In this document: one piece after another, positions 44,238-64,000 of the stretch
Layout of the letters: each line of letters opens with the position of its first letter
How positions within the stretch are numbered: position 1 is the stretch's first letter
Origin: Tanypteryx hageni
Taxonomy: Eukaryota; Arthropoda; Insecta; Odonata; Petaluridae
DNA length: 64,000 bases
Assembly (NCBI GenBank): GCA_028673005.1
Contig: CM054113.1
Coordinates: 40,428,117-40,492,116, forward strand
Reading direction: 5' to 3'
Program-made: the position numbers and the translations under genes
The notes under the pieces: generated by a model
What the model was told of the DNA's origin: nothing
Database searches by the model: none
What the model saw: the letters and a program-made list of their open reading frames with translations, nothing else

Positions 44238-45186
44238 TAGGGTTGCCACCTCATGAGTAGTTGATTCCGAGAGATTTCCACCGAATGAATAGCAAATTTC
44301 GGGAGAAACCGGGAGGATTTTATCTAGGTCAAAAAACCGGGTGTGAGCAATGAAACTATTTTATTTAATTATTGGGAAACATATAATGATATTTAATATT
44401 TATTTTATTGTTAAATTTACAGTTGCCATCTTGTAAATTGTTGATTCCGGAAGTTAATAGAGAGACATTCTGTAGGTTAAAAAAAGCTAATGAGGACCAT
44501 AAAATTTGGTTTATTTATCATTTACAAAATATATGAATGTTTAACCTTAATTTTGTTTTAACATTACTCTATGAATTATAATAACAAATTCGTAAAAATA
44601 GCATTACTTCAAAAGCCGTGCTTCATTTATGTAATTTGAATTTGTATTTTGAACTACTCTAGCAGTCTCCAAAAGATCTGATTTTGACAGAAAAAGACAT
44701 TGAAATCTTTAGGTGAGTAATTAAAATTGGTGTATACTGAAATTTCCGCCTTGACATGATGCACACTTAATTAGTTTCGACCTTTACTCAACAAAACATT
44801 AATGACATTGAATACATGTTCGCAGGTTTCGTTGGATACTGAAACTGACAGCACAAACGTTACAACTTTGTTTAATTCTCCGCCAACCTCATTTACTTTT
44901 GAAAAGAAATCTAAAACAATGGTGAATGTTTCTAGATTGCTTTAAATTGTAATAAAAATCAGGCGACCCGTCACTGGCCCGTCAGATTTGGTAACCAACA
45001 TGGTTCTGTATAAAGAGGAGATTTATGCATTAAGTATCGTTTCATTGAATTAGATTATACCAAAATCTCAACTTAATATAAGGTAAAAATATTCGTAAAG
45101 CTGAAAATTACATCATTACAAAGATTCTGGGCTCCCGAACAAGTTCTACCAGATTCCAGGAGAGATGTATCTATGGTGGGTTAAAT
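44238..45186 (-). mobile_element. hAT-like non-autonomous element, inverted right copy, unit 2
   Basis: This is the counterpart of 17179-18127. Confidence 0.6.
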
Positions 45187-45862
45187 TTTGTAAATCAAAT
45201 CTTTTTGAACGCGTTTAATTCATGAAAAATAAAACGTTTATGTAGCCCATAGTAGGTAAACTTTTACAATAAAATCAGAATCTCTGATATTGTCATCAGT
45301 TTCCAGTCAGTGCCCTGTAAAATTAAAATAAAAATCTTGTAGCATATGAATCGTCATTGTCTGTTCTACGATAACTGCTATCTCGATTTTTTTATTTTCA
45401 CAAAATTTCGTGTGCATGTTCAAATAACTTAAGAGACGACTGCCAATAGTTTTTCTAGAACACCACACTTATAGTTCCTGAGCTAATTTTTAAGTCTTAT
45501 CCAATCAAAACGAAATTTAGCGGACACACAGAAAACATCAAACAACGAAGAAAACGCCAAATAAAAATTTCCCTAAAATGTACCCCAGAGGCAAGCAATT
45601 TGCGTTGGCGCGGTCTCTTATGTTGAATCCCTGTGCACTTGGTCTGTTTGCTTGATTATCCGTTTGTCTGTCCTGCTATAACTTTTGTCTCAACGAGGAG
45701 ACAAGGCTCAGGTTCATTTGCCATTAGTCCGGTATTTCGTGCGATTCTTGAAATTACATTTCTTTCATTCATATTTTACTTCTGAGGGCAGCGCTTTCAA
45801 TTCCAATCAAATTTTACATCCACACTGTAGGAGAACTACGAAGACGATAATAATATTGAACG

Positions 45863-45924
45863 TGATAGATGGTAGATGAATCGCCAATGATGAATGCTGC
45901 TTTGTATCCGAAACACCTACCTAC
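45863..45924 (+). repeat. 62-base direct repeat, first copy, unit 2
   Basis: This is the counterpart of 18804-18865. Confidence 0.75.
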
Positions 45925-46538
45925 GTGATTACCCCCACCAGCCCAAGGCGGCTTGAGCGAGGCCAAACATCCCGCGGATCCCCTGGTATTATAGATGAGA
46001 GATGGAGGTACAATTAGCGTAACGGCATCATGACGCGGGAAACATAATCTTGACAGCAACTCGGACAAATTATGGCATTAACCTCGAGTAACATCCTGAT
46101 TCTCGATGAAATTATGATTTACTTTTCCGTACAATATGGGAATCGACGTCTCTTTGTACCTGTCATTCATTTTCTTTGAATTTTAGCGTGCAGCCCTACA
46201 TCTCTACGGCATTCGGCCTTCCTGCTTCAGAAACCATCACGTTTCATATAAATAATATTACAAACTGAAAATAATAACTGCGATGACTGCCTAAGATACT
46301 TCTGCTCGCATACGGCAGTGTTTTTAACAATTTATTAAAAAAAATGTAAAATGACCTTCGATAAAACAATTAGGTATTCTGCGAGAGAGATTTGTGAATA
46401 AGATCATTTTCATTGTTTGCTAAATGATATTGTCTTAAAATAATTTTTAATTGTTAAAATTTTCATTTTCGTGTGGTAACATTGATGCAAAACGTGAGAA
46501 TGTGACAAGTCAACTCAATGGTATGGAGAAGTAAGTAA

Positions 46539-46600
46539 TGATAGATGGTAGATGAATCGCCAATGACGAAGGCTGCTTTGTATCCGAAACACATACCTAC
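46539..46600 (+). repeat. 62-base direct repeat, second copy, unit 2
   Basis: This is the counterpart of 19480-19541. Confidence 0.75.
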
Positions 46601-49600
46601 TTTTCGCAACTTTTCCTGGATATCGGAGGGACGTATTCCACCAACTTAATCTTTTCGGCAATTATGAATTTGGAAGGAATTAGGTAAACCGATTTTGACA
46701 AAGGTTTGTATGAAGCAGGCGTGCAATATAAAATAGCAATTTCAAGATGTTTACTGTAGATATGGAAAGCAAGGCTGCCACAATACAACGGATAAAATAT
46801 TATTTTTACAAGTATTTGTGTTTAACTATTCTCATCAATTTGAACCAAATTTAATACTTTTAATATAAACATAACATAACATAATAAATAAGCAAAATGT
46901 CGTATTTCAACCGGGTCGATTAAACAGGGCTACCATGATATCAAGGTTAGAATGTTTCTGTAACTATGAATTTGGAAGGTATTGGCAGAACGGATTTCAA
47001 AGAAATTTCGTTTGTAGGGCGAGGTGACGAAAAGCACCGCTGTACCACGGAAAAACATATATAACCCCTACTTGTTGTATATTAAAATTGTATTGAAAGG
47101 AAAGAAGGCGGATTAGGGCTTTCCATAACTACTTGTTTAATATAGAAGTTCTCTCAATAGGACATATTTACCTTCAAACTTCAAGAAAATATATTCTTCT
47201 CTTACCAGAAATTTCCTAGAAGGATTGCGGCTGTCGTACTCGCACGTACGCACGCATTATTTGACCATTACCTCTCCCTCTATTTTCCTTTCCTTCTAAA
47301 ACACCCCTCAATGCCCTAAACGCTGCCTGACTGAGTGCTTACCTCCTCATCATGGAGACGTCTGCATTTCGGCATGCAAGGTAATTAATTTAATTTTAAT
47401 TAATTTAATTTAATATTATGATCCCCAATAATTCTTCGAAAAATATAACTTAGGGGTGCGCTTCTAATTAATTGAAAATAGTGACGCTATATGTAAGATA
47501 TTGGGTGGAGGTAGAAATGAACGACAGATTTTCATTAGGTCAAATGAATGTCGATTATTAGGTGTGATTCGTCAGCATTTTGTGAGCATGGAATGGAAAA
47601 TTCGCAACTCCCCAGTATCAAATATTTTAATAAGTATTAAAATGGATTTCGTTTATGGTTTTAACAATGGCCTCCCTGAACAAACAAAAAATTACACGAG
47701 CCCGATCGTGTATCTCCTCTGCCCTCAGCAGCACTCGATGTGATGACACGCATTTTATTATCGTGGTTGTGTCTTTCGATATGTGTGGGCGTTAACATTA
47801 TTCCCATAGTGTCACCTTTAGCTATCATGAAGTTGCGACCTTGCAATATGTCGGAGTTTCTCCCGCTCACTTTCTTGGATTATTAATCGCCCTACAGGGT
47901 TTTAGGGGTTTCCATTGCATTATCGTAATAGACATTTTATCCCCGGGCGCTAATCATTATATTGCATACGATCCTACAGGCATCATACAAATTCACAAAG
48001 TTACCCTCCCAATCATTTAATAAAGAACTGACGCTTTGTAAAATCAAAGAACGTTCACACGCTTCTTCCGTATTTTCGCCACTATTTAGCATCCCTTTCG
48101 ATGAAAGCTAGTTCTTTACGAGTGCATTTAACGGATTACGAATATGCATATCCCACAAGAATTTGCGACAAATGGCGATTATCAATTAAAAAGTTTTAAG
48201 TCATAATTTTTAAAATGGGGGAGTATCTGAATCTCTCCGAGTTGTGGCTCGAGTTGAATTTGCAAACGTAAAGGACACCTATCGCATTGAACTGCTTTCG
48301 CTTGCGTCCGATGCCCACCGAACAACGCGGCTGGACGTCAATGCTGCACTCATTTTTTCGTATTCCAACTGGACCAGGAGGGCTTCCCAGTAACGTATGA
48401 CTTAGCGGCACGTGTAACCTGCCCTTAACAGACCCACCGTGGCCGAATCCTTCCCTCCCAGCTGTTACCTTTTCATCCGAAATTACTTTTTTCCCACCCG
48501 ATGTTCTTGTTTATTCTATTTGTCGCTCGTTGGAAAATAATCACATAGCTGAAAAAGAATGCATAAACTTAACTCCTTATTACTGGCCAGGATGATGAAA
48601 CTGGGCAATAGTTGTATTCCGATAGACAACTAAGCCCACAGTTTTCGGTACGTATAGAAAATATCCCATTCCTATAGACTTTCGACACGGAAATTCCACA
48701 GTATTTGTCGTTTGGCAGGTGAACGTGAGATTTTTAAACCTTGCTTTAAATTAAAACGTATAGCATTATCGATTAATAATGAAATTTGGAGAATATTCAG
48801 CTGAGTTAAACGGAATTCTAATTCAGATCGTCGCATTTTGGATGAAATGGACTTCACGTAAATATTAGCCTCGTTCGGAAGTTTAATAATCTCGCTATCT
48901 AGGGAATCGGTTCATTATACCTCAAAGTTCCTCCAGTTTTGAAAATGCCCAAAGATTTTATGAAGCTAAAGCAAACCTTACAAATAAATAACTGATGTTA
49001 TGTAATATTTCATTACGATTGTGATATTTCGGCACATCATAGCAATAGCTCATATTAATATGGTTCATTCCTAAAAATAAATTTGCGATCCATCACATAG
49101 ACGATGATTCTTGATTCAAGTAAATGCTGGCAGTTATCGAAGATTCAGGAGTAGTCCCTCTTACTAACGTTAATAATAGTTCCATTTTATGAAGTTGTTA
49201 AATAATCCATGCAAGATTAACACTCTTTTGAAGTACGATCTGCTCATTTACGAAAGAAGTTTCATATTCGTGCTACATCTAGCGCTAAATATCTAAAGAA
49301 TATCTTAAAATATACATACAAATTATACAATTAATCAAGAATAAAGTTTTAATTGTAATATAGAGCGCAATAACGATTATCTTTATTAGTGTTTGTAAAT
49401 ACGAAATATCGACAGTTTCTTCCACGTAAAATAGGTGTCACTTCTGTTTTTAGAAAATATTCATTTTTTTATAATTAATTTTCAAATAAGAAAAATTAGC
49501 GTTTTATTATATTGCAATAGAAAATATTTTGTATTATTCATGTACCGTATTTCTCGTAATTAAAAAAATGAATTTAATATTTTAAATGATCAACTGATGT

Positions 49601-49713
49601 CGCTATGAGAAGCGCCATCTTGGCTTTGGTTTTTCATTATGTGGAAATGCGGAATGTCAACTACGGTTGACTTGAATGCTACTGTGCAGCGCTCTACCAG
49701 TCATCATCGAAAA

Positions 49714-50279
49714 TTTTATCAGCAAAAAGAAGGTTTAGCAATGGGCTCTCCTTTATCTCCCCCCTACTGTCAGACATTTTTATGGATGATTTAGAATCAA
49801 TATAATTTAATTCCAATAACCATTCTATAAAACATATCTTTTATTGGTTCAGATACGTCGATGATGTTCTATGCTGTTGGACCGGGAGCCATCGACAATT
49901 AAATTCCTATCTTATATTTTTAAACTCAGTTCACAAAAAATTAAACGTTTTCGACATAAGCATCACAATTCATAATAATAAGCATCATTTTGAAATATAC
50001 AGAAAACCAACGTATACATATCAAGTAATTCCTGCTGATTTCTCCCACCCACCATTATCTCACAAACTTGCAGTTTATCATGCCATTTTACACCGTTCAG
50101 TAAACATTCCCATATCCAGCTCTGATTTTAACAAAGAATTGGAGATCATTAAATATATATCCAACAAGAATGGATATACCAACCAGTTAATTGATAAACT
50201 GCTTGACGAAAAATTTCGCAAATTAGCCACGTCCAACATTGCTTCTCTCTCTCTCTCTTATTATATCAAAAGCCCCTAA
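49714..50279 (+). pseudogene. Second Penelope-like reverse transcriptase relic, unit 2
   Basis: This is the counterpart of 22655-23220, with one silent difference noticed near 49990. Confidence 0.85.
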
Positions 50280-50987
50280 ATGGTGTAAATTACCCACTTA
50301 TGTGAAGAATCTGCAAGATATTTCAGAATGGAATCGTTGAAACGCAACGTCGTCTAACTCCAAAAGACGCACTTTCAGACTTAGAAAATTATCTCCCGCA
50401 CACTATTTTTCTTTTAATCCTTATACCCTCGTATTTATAGGATTATTGGTGTAATTTGTTGCTCCAGATTTTTAAAATATATTGTCAACAGAAAAATCAA
50501 CCTGTCAAATGTTTCATTGGTTTAATGACTGATACGCGTGCAAATGCAATGATTAGAATTCATAACAATTTCGGCTCCCATCCAAAGTTTCCCAATAGAT
50601 AATATTCATAAAATTCTCTGAAATCGCGCAGAAATTGTTTTTAAAAAACAACCGACCAAAGGTGAAGTGCGTATGAGGAAACCCGTTTGTGAAAAAGAGG
50701 ACCGAAAGGAAGCTCTGAGAATCTCTGAACTTGGATGGTTGGCGACCGAAAGTAAAACGTTATTTTCCCTTGACTCAAAATATCATTTAAGGATTGATTC
50801 TCTGTTCCACAAAGAATCTTTTCGCGACAAGATTTTTAGCAATATAAAGGGGGGTGATATAGGTATACATATGTACTTCGTCGGCTATATTGGTGGAAGT
50901 GCATTGTTGCACGCCTTGACGACCGTGTACATTAAAATTCCTTAGCAACGCCGAGTTGAATGTCTACGTGAGTTTCGTGTTTTCAGG

Positions 50988-51065
50988 ATGCGAATTTTAT
51001 TGAATTTTGCGCGCCAGTTAACTACTCTGGCTACGTACTGCAGGGGAAAACCTCCAGATGGACAA
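50988..51065 (+). CDS. Candidate first coding exon of SCaMC copy C
   Basis: This is the unit 2 counterpart of the exon at 23929, with the same ATG, 26 codons and GTAAGT donor at 51066, phase 0 into the acceptor at 52884. Conservation between units carries no weight because the whole unit is nearly identical. Confidence 0.35.
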
Positions 51066-51179
51066 GTAAGTTTCTTTCTGTTGATAATCACGTATAAATA
51101 AATGGAAATATGATATAAATAAATGGGTGTTCTAAGTGCAATGTTCAATCATTGGGTTCTATAATTGGGACCAACTGCT

Positions 51180-51440
51180 CGGAAAGCGTGATAAAATCAG
51201 TTCTTTATTATTCTAAGTTAGTTAATTTAGCGTAGCTATCCCGTTTGATCGTTAGCAAACATAGCGAAGTCAGGTTAATGATCAGGGCTGGAAAAATTCA
51301 AGATGACATGTCGCCATAAGATCCATCTTGGCGCTATTTTTTGCAATGTATTGTGAACTCTGTATAAATATTATGCCGGTTGCAAGTGTAATAAGGTTAA
51401 AGAAGATAGTATCTTTCGTACCATAACGTAAATAATATTA
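51180..51440 (+). repeat. Diverged direct duplication, first copy, unit 2
   Basis: This is the counterpart of 24121-24381. Confidence 0.75.
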
Positions 51441-51562
51441 ATAGTAATATATTTTGACAGTATTGTGCTGGTTGGCTTTCTCTCCCTGTTTTTGTACTTA
51501 CATATCGCCTTAATAGGGTAACTTAGCTCACTTATCGTTATTTTGAAACCACCTATTCCTAC

Positions 51563-51820
51563 CGGAAAGTGTGATAAAATCAGTTATTTATTATTCTAAG
51601 TTATATAAGTTTGCGTAGCTATCCCGTTTGATCGTTAGCAAACAGAACGAAGTCAGCTCAATGATCAGGGCTGTAAAAATTCAGGATGCCATTTTGCCAT
51701 AAAACCTATCTTGGCGCAAAGTTTTCCAATTTTATTGTGATCTCTACATAAAAATTATGTCGGCTGGCATGTGTAAGGTTAAAGAAGAGAGTATCTTACG
51801 TATAATAGTGTAAATAATAT
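51563..51820 (+). repeat. Diverged direct duplication, second copy, unit 2
   Basis: This is the counterpart of 24504-24761, with two substitutions relative to unit 1 near 51675 and 51694. Confidence 0.75.
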
Positions 51821-52883
51821 CCCCAAACTTTTTACTAGGCTCCAGAACTTAGTTGTTTTGAGTTATACTTCCCCCTAATCCTCGTAGGTAATAATAGCCC
51901 TTGCAAGTGAGTGATTAAAGCTGTATCGTCGCCAGATTTTTTGCGGCGCAGAGTTCCGATCTAGTTGCCAGACTCTTCCAACTCCATCTTGTCCGCTAGG
52001 TGAATTGCAGGGTAACTTGTAGATGTAGATAGGCCGTGTGCTGTTTACCGCTAACTCTCGTAAATAGAAAACGAACTGAGTGCTCTTCATTCAGCCGCCA
52101 ATTCTCTTGCCTTAGCAATGAAAGTGACGTCACGCCAGGGGAAGACGCTTCAGTGTCCAGCCTTAAAAAATAAATGACTTCGTTTTGGTTTCCCCCCGGA
52201 GAAGATGAGGCAGTTGAGAGGCTTTGACCAATTTGTTCTTGTAAATAGCCGGTCCCGGGTGTTTTTATCCTAAATGAATGGCTTAAAAATGTATATTTTG
52301 ACCAGATACCGTGCGCTCGATGATATTAATATTTCGTTAAATATATCTATGAATTTAATTTGTGGAAAGCCATGGTAGAATTTGATTTTTAACGTATTAC
52401 TATTAGAATGTGATGAATATAGAAATTTTTTGGGCAAGCGTTATTTTTCGCGGCATATAAATTAGGCACATTCAAGAATATATTCCGCTTTATTCATCCA
52501 TGAATGGTCTAAAAACGTTCCATCGATTTTCGTAATTTTTTGACGAAAACGTTTTAACATTTAACTATATAGATGCTGTCTGCGAGAGACCGCCAAAATT
52601 ATAGTGTCAAATTACCGCCTAGTATATATTTTACAAACAAAGTGAATATAATTTTTTTATTACTTAACCCATGGCATTATTTAACGTGGAGAACCAAATT
52701 GTAGATGTAGATATTGATATAATCATAATAAATTAATAAAGAGTGGCGGTCTGGAAGAGCGCACCGCAGATACGTGTTCGTAATTTCACCGCAGTAGTTA
52801 AATGTTTAAGATGGTACGGAGGGTGCAATAACGGTCGAAGTACTATGAAGTGTCGTTTCACCCGCTCCACTCTTCCTCTTCAG

Positions 52884-59219
<6,336 letters not shown>

Positions 59220-59339
59220 TTAGGATGTTTTATTTATTTAAAGAAATTGTGTTTAAATTCATAAGTATTCTATTTGACTTGAAAGGCTTTCGCAGCGTTG
59301 CTGAATGCTGGTGGAGGGTTACGGGTTTCGCTGCGTTGG

Positions 59340-59897
59340 CGGCCCCTTCATCCGGCGGAACTAAAAAACCGAAAGAGAAACCTTCGGGGGAACGACCAAA
59401 GCCCACAGCCTACGCAAAAATTCCCTTCATCGCCGGGACATCAGAACGCATAGCCAGGGTTCTACGAAAAGAAAATATCGTCGTCCGTTTTAACACGCTA
59501 AGAAAAGTAAAAGAAGAACTTCCGTCTGCGAAAGATGCACTCGACCCGCTAACATCTGAAGGAGTCCACAGGATTCCAAGCAGCTGCGGACACGTATACG
59601 TCGGACAAACAGGACGATCCATTCGCTGCCGCTTAGCCGAACATAAACGGGCCATGATGAATAAGAAATGGAGGGAGTCGGCCATAGCGGAACACTTCAC
59701 CTCCGGCCCGGGACATAAAATCACGCTCGAGGAAACGCAATTGCTCGCGAAAGAAGATCGATATTTTCCGAGGTGAATTCGCGAAGCTATTGAAATCGAA
59801 AAACATCCATTCAATTTCAACCGGGACGACGGTTTGCACATCAGCCCAACATGGAAGCGACTCTTCCAACGGAAACGTGAAAGGGAAGAAAAATACG
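59340..59897 (+). pseudogene. GIY-YIG endonuclease fragment in left Penelope repeat, unit 3
   Basis: This is the copy of 4313-4870 with the same in-frame TGA (59774-59776). Confidence 0.85.
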
Positions 59898-60375
59898 TTG
59901 GAGCAACCGCCAAAGAGAAAGGGATAGCAACTCGAACGAGCCAATCAGCGATGGACAACGGTTAAACTAGGAAGACCGAGCGGATATAAAAGCTGATCCC
60001 TACCATCGGATCTCATCGATCGGCTCATCGAAAACATTGATCGATCGATCAATCGATCATTCGCCGGCTTATGGTCAGCGACTCAACAATAACGAACTCC
60101 TCTAGCTATTCCGTTGCTCTGGCTGGTGTTTGGAAAATCCCCCTGGGGAGGAAGTACTGTAATCCGCTGTGGCCCAGACCTACCAGGGCCTTCTAAGCGT
60201 GACCAGGATCTACTCAGGGGTAAACCGCACGCCTTGCTGCGAGCGGAGCACCTGGGGGAACCTTGCACGGTCACACTTTCTCTCTTGCAGCGGGGGGTGG
60301 CTAACATAGGTCCACCTTCTCACCCGCACATCGTGTTCTTTTGACTATTCGGACAGGTGGCAGTTGGTAGGCTAG

Positions 60376-61980
60376 AGGGGAAGGGCTTCAGCCCCCTCAA
60401 CTTTAAACCCGCTCTGCGAAATATCGCTGCTCAGATCACCGCCGGCAAAAAAGGTACAACATAGGACGATTCCTCCTAGGACGAACGTCGATACATCATT
60501 ACCCAGTAATATCAAACACATCCTCTTCGGAAAAGATTTTAAGATTGACGCCGGTCCAAACGACCGGAAAATTGACTCCCAATATCTGAGATCGAAAGAC
60601 CGGCTAGTAATTCTTGACAGCACACCAAGCCAAGGGAAACCAACTGACGAAGGCCTTTTCAAGGGCCAAAACAACAACGATAACTCCCAACTAGCCCCTA
60701 TCCAAGAGGATGCTGATACACGAGCTAGAAAGTCCATTGGCACGGGCACCTTTCAACAGCCAAAGAAGAAGCGGAAGACAAAATTTAAGCCATACTTCAC
60801 CGCTGCCGAGACTATTGCCGTCCAACACTAAACGGTAGAAACCAACAACCGCTACGACCCGCTCCTCAGAGACGCTAATACAGACGTCACTCCGGGGCCT
60901 GCTTCTAGCTCCCCTCCCGCCGAGCCATCCCAGACAAGTCTACCTAAGCCGCCAGCAATTCTATTATATGAATTGGCAGACTTCCGACAATTTATAACAG
61001 CCGTCATGAGTGTCATAAAGGACCACTCTTTCCAAGTGACATCACGTAGGCAATATACCAGGCTACAGCTAACCAATATAGAAGACCACAAAAGTGTGCA
61101 GACTATGTTAAGAGAAGAACAAGCACAGTTCTCCACCTGGGGAACCAAAGAGGAAAAAACCCTTAGCTTTACCATAAGAGGGCTTTATACAATAATGGAA
61201 GAATCTTATCTCAAGGAAATTCTGGAGGACATGAAGGTTCCAGTCTTACGCACTCGTCAGATTCGCCGAGCTTACAAATCACCCCTAGGGACATTCGTAG
61301 TATCAACCCTCGCCACAGCCCAAGGATGGGACCCAAAAGATTTCCTCCGATGGACTTCCATCGGGAATTTTTGAGTCCACATTCTACGATACCGACATGA
61401 AGAACCACAGATGTGCTTCCAATGCAATCGTTTCGGACATTCATCAACGTTCTGCCCAGCGGCACCTCGATGCTATAACTGTGGCGGCCTCCACCTGAAG
61501 AAAACCTGCCCGAAGAAAAAGGAGGATGGTCCTGCCACATGCTGTAACTGTGGAGGCCAACATCCCGCCTTCTATAAGACCTGCCCGGTATACCAACGAG
61601 AGGCAAGGAAATGGTTTAAATCGCTGGAAACCTCTCAGCCCCAGATGGCACCCCCTGCCTATATACCGGAACCAGCTCCAAGAGGCAACGCTTGGGGCAG
61701 CAAAAGAAAGAACGCAGCACATCCACACCAAAATTCGGACTTCCCACCACTCCTGCCTCCCGCAGCCACAAACGGCGAGACGATACAGGAACCCAACGTC
61801 ACCCTTCGCCACAGACAGATACCACCTCAACCTGAACCAACTACAGATAATCCATCTTTCCTCCCGTCAACGGATTCGGCCCTAACCTCCCTCCTTACAT
61901 CAGTCCTGCAGAAACAAATCGCGGCCCTTGGACAAGTGCTTGCCCAACTGTCCGGCCAAATACTGACTATGCATGGATAA
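60376..61980 (+). pseudogene. Non-LTR ORF1 (gag-like), broken, unit 3
   Basis: This is the copy of 5349-6953 with the same in-frame stops and the three CCHC knuckles at the same positions. Confidence 0.85.
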
Positions 61981-62302
61981 GAACACCCAGCTCTCCGGAA
62001 TAGTCCTTATCACCTGGAACTGCAACGGTGGTATAAGAACAAAAACACCTGAACTGCTAGCTTTCCTCCAGGGAAACAACGTCGCAGTAGCTCTTATACA
62101 CGAAACACACCTTAAGCCATCTTGGAAATGGGCGGCACCCGGATTCAAGGTATTTCGAACAGACAGGGAGGGCAGACTAGGAGGAGGAACAGCCATCCTT
62201 GTTAGAGAGGACATTTCAGCATATGAAGTAACGATTCCACAGAAAAGACATCGGAAGCTACAGCCGCCATTCTTCATACAGCGAGTGGACCTGTCCAATT
62301 AG
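61973..62302 (+). pseudogene. Non-LTR ORF2 endonuclease fragment, unit 3
   Basis: This is the copy of 6946-7275, identical in translation. Confidence 0.85.
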
Positions 62303-62849
62303 CATCCTGCTACCTCCCAGCCCAGCCACTGAAAGCTTAACCGCACAGTAGTTGAAAGCTCTCACTTAGGCAAATTCATACAGCTGACGGGATCTCATTT
62401 CATCTCCTGAAGATGCAGACTGCAATGTATGCGAAACGTCGAGAGCCAGAAATGCCGCCAACGCAGCGAAACCCAAAAACCTCCACCAGCATTCAGCAAC
62501 GCTGCGAAAGCCTTCAACTCAAATTGATATCCCTCTACGGGGAGAACATCCAGAGGAATTGAAGGAGATTCGAGCGTCTCCACAAACAGAAGTGCAAGCT
62601 TTTGTCATCACTCGCCTTTTTCAACAAGCCAAGCACTCCTGCGTAAACGCATACGCTCCACGAGTTACGCGCTTCTCCAATGCGCTCATAATCTCTATCA
62701 TCACCACCTAGAGCTCGCCTCCGTTATGTCTCACGAAGACTGAGAACAAAGCGACCATATCACCACCACCTCAACCAAAACCCAGTGGTCTTTCAAGGAT
62801 AAGCAGGTTAAGAAATTTTAAAATCTCCATAAGAATCAACATCCAGATC

Positions 62850-63594
62850 GGACGCCGAGCCACGACTAGATGATTTACAACCTAACGGACATCAATTTCT
62901 CCGATGCAGCAAAATCAGTCTTAGCGAAAGGTCTGAACATCGCTATTGCTCCCAACAAAATATCTAATGAAGAAATTGTCTGGGAGTGGAAGCGGCCATC
63001 CGAAATCTGAATTCTGAATTCTGAATCTGAGGTGGCGCGTATTATTCGTAAAGCAAGACCACCATCCTCCAACATCTCAACAGCCGAAAGACAGGCCATC
63101 AAAGTTTTGAAAAACAACAAAAGCATCTTGATTTTACAGGCAGATAAGCGAAACGCCACCTTAATCATCTCCTCGGAGGATTACGACGAGAAGATCCGCA
63201 ATCTGCTGGACGATCCAACTTACTCCACACTCAAAGGCGACCCGACGATGAAAACCGAAAGGAAAAACATAGAGCTGATTAAGAAACCCTCTATACATAT
63301 ATAAACCAAAGTAACCTACCGTCGTCATCATCCAGGCCTACACGACTATATGGGTTACCAAAAATACACAAGAACGACGTTCCTCTGAGACACATCGTCC
63401 GCGCCATCGGCTCCCCAACATATCGGGCTGTCAAAATACTTCGCACGCAGCTTACAGACGTACGCAGGCGGAACGGAATCGCACGTGAAGAATTCAGCAC
63501 ATTTTATAGAAAGGCAAAACGACAAGAAAGTATCGGAGAACGATATTCTAGTAAGCTTTGACGTGATCTCACTCTTCACTAAGGTTCCCATAAA
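62850..63594 (+). pseudogene. Penelope reverse-transcriptase N-terminal block, first copy, unit 3
   Basis: This is the counterpart of 35791-36535, including the 7-bp duplication. Confidence 0.8.
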
Positions 63595-64000
63595 GGACGC
63601 CGAGCCATGAAAAGACGATTTACATCCTAACGGACGTCAATTTCTCCGATGCAGCAAAATCAGTCTTAGCGAAAGGTCTGAACTTCGCTATCGCTCCCAA
63701 CAAAATACCTAAGGAAGAAATTGTCGTGGGAGTGGAAGCGGCCATCCGAAATCTGAAATCGAACCAAGCAGAAGAAATGCGCCAAGAGGTGGCGCATATT
63801 ATTCGTAAAGCAAGACCGCCAACCTCCAACATCTCAACAGCCGAAAGTCAGGCCTTCACAGATTTGAAAAACAAGAAAAGTATCGTGATTTTATCGTCTG
63901 ATAAGGGAAACGCCACCGTAATCATCTCCAAGGAGGACTACGACGAGAAGATCCGCAATTTGCTGGACAATCCAACTTACTCCACACTAAAAGGCGACCC
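63595..64000 (+). pseudogene. Penelope reverse transcriptase, main block, unit 3 (cut)
   Basis: This is the counterpart of the first 406 bases of 8561-9565. The window ends before motif A. Confidence 0.8.

Larger units (their letters stand above)
60017..62389 (+). mobile_element. Non-LTR retroelement with gag and truncated ORF2 (HAL1-like), unit 3
   Basis: This is the counterpart of 4990-7362. It has the unit 1 state at the gag glutamine and the unit 2 state at 60842. Confidence 0.8.
59272..64000 (+). mobile_element. Composite Penelope-like element, unit 3, cut by window end
   Basis: The layout is as in unit 1 as far as the second reverse-transcriptase block. The nested non-LTR element is at 60017-62389. 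The rest lies beyond the window. Confidence 0.88.

Overview
The window is animal nuclear DNA, most likely from an arthropod with an AT-rich, transposon-laden genome. The evidence is spliced exons with GT-AG introns, Penelope-like retroelements, a Jockey/R1-type non-LTR element, tRNA-derived and TTAA-type mobile elements, and no operon-like coding. The species cannot be named from the sequence.

The dominant structure is a head-to-tail tandem array of a ~27-28 kb unit: unit 1 is 1-27968, unit 2 is 27969-55027 and unit 3 is 55028-64000, cut by the window end. The unit borders are arbitrary because the window opens and closes inside the array. By eye the units differ by only about 1 base in 700. 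The main differences are a 7-bp duplication shared by units 2 and 3, a (CT)n length change, and a 916-bp deletion with 6-bp filler found only in unit 2.

The only convincing host gene is a mitochondrial carrier of the SCaMC (SLC25A23/24/25, ATP-Mg/phosphate carrier) family. Each gene copy straddles the unit border used here. The exon with transmembrane helix 1 lies near the end of one unit (25825-25983; 52884-53042), and the other four exons lie at the start of the next (2430-4192; 30398-32160; 57457-59219). Copy A therefore lacks its 5' part, while B and C have an open reading frame across all five carrier exons. The Ca-binding EF-hand part of SCaMC was not found. A possible short alternative first exon lies at 23929 and 50988.

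Thirty-seven bases after the SCaMC stop codon an 8.1-kb composite Penelope-like element (PLE) begins. It is bounded by a 15-bp target duplication (4230-4244 and 12346-12360). Two later insertions sit inside it. One is a 2.4-kb non-LTR element with gag and only the start of the endonuclease, resembling mammalian HAL1 'half-LINEs' (4990-7362). The other is a 1.65-kb insertion that splits the reverse-transcriptase YVDD codons (9566-11220). The PLE reverse-transcriptase region is also internally duplicated. All retroelement reading frames are broken.

The rest of each unit, about 12.6-28 kb in unit 1, has no recognised gene apart from the SCaMC exon or exons. It holds a minus-strand open segment that could be an exon, a 190-bp polypyrimidine tract, a pair of inverted hAT-like elements, a relic of a second and distinct PLE, diverged local duplications, a tRNA-derived SINE head and a snapback hairpin element. 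The gene, its introns and the nested transposons were copied together, so the insertions are older than the array. Whether the array is real or an assembly artefact (for example stacked haplotypes) cannot be settled from sequence alone.
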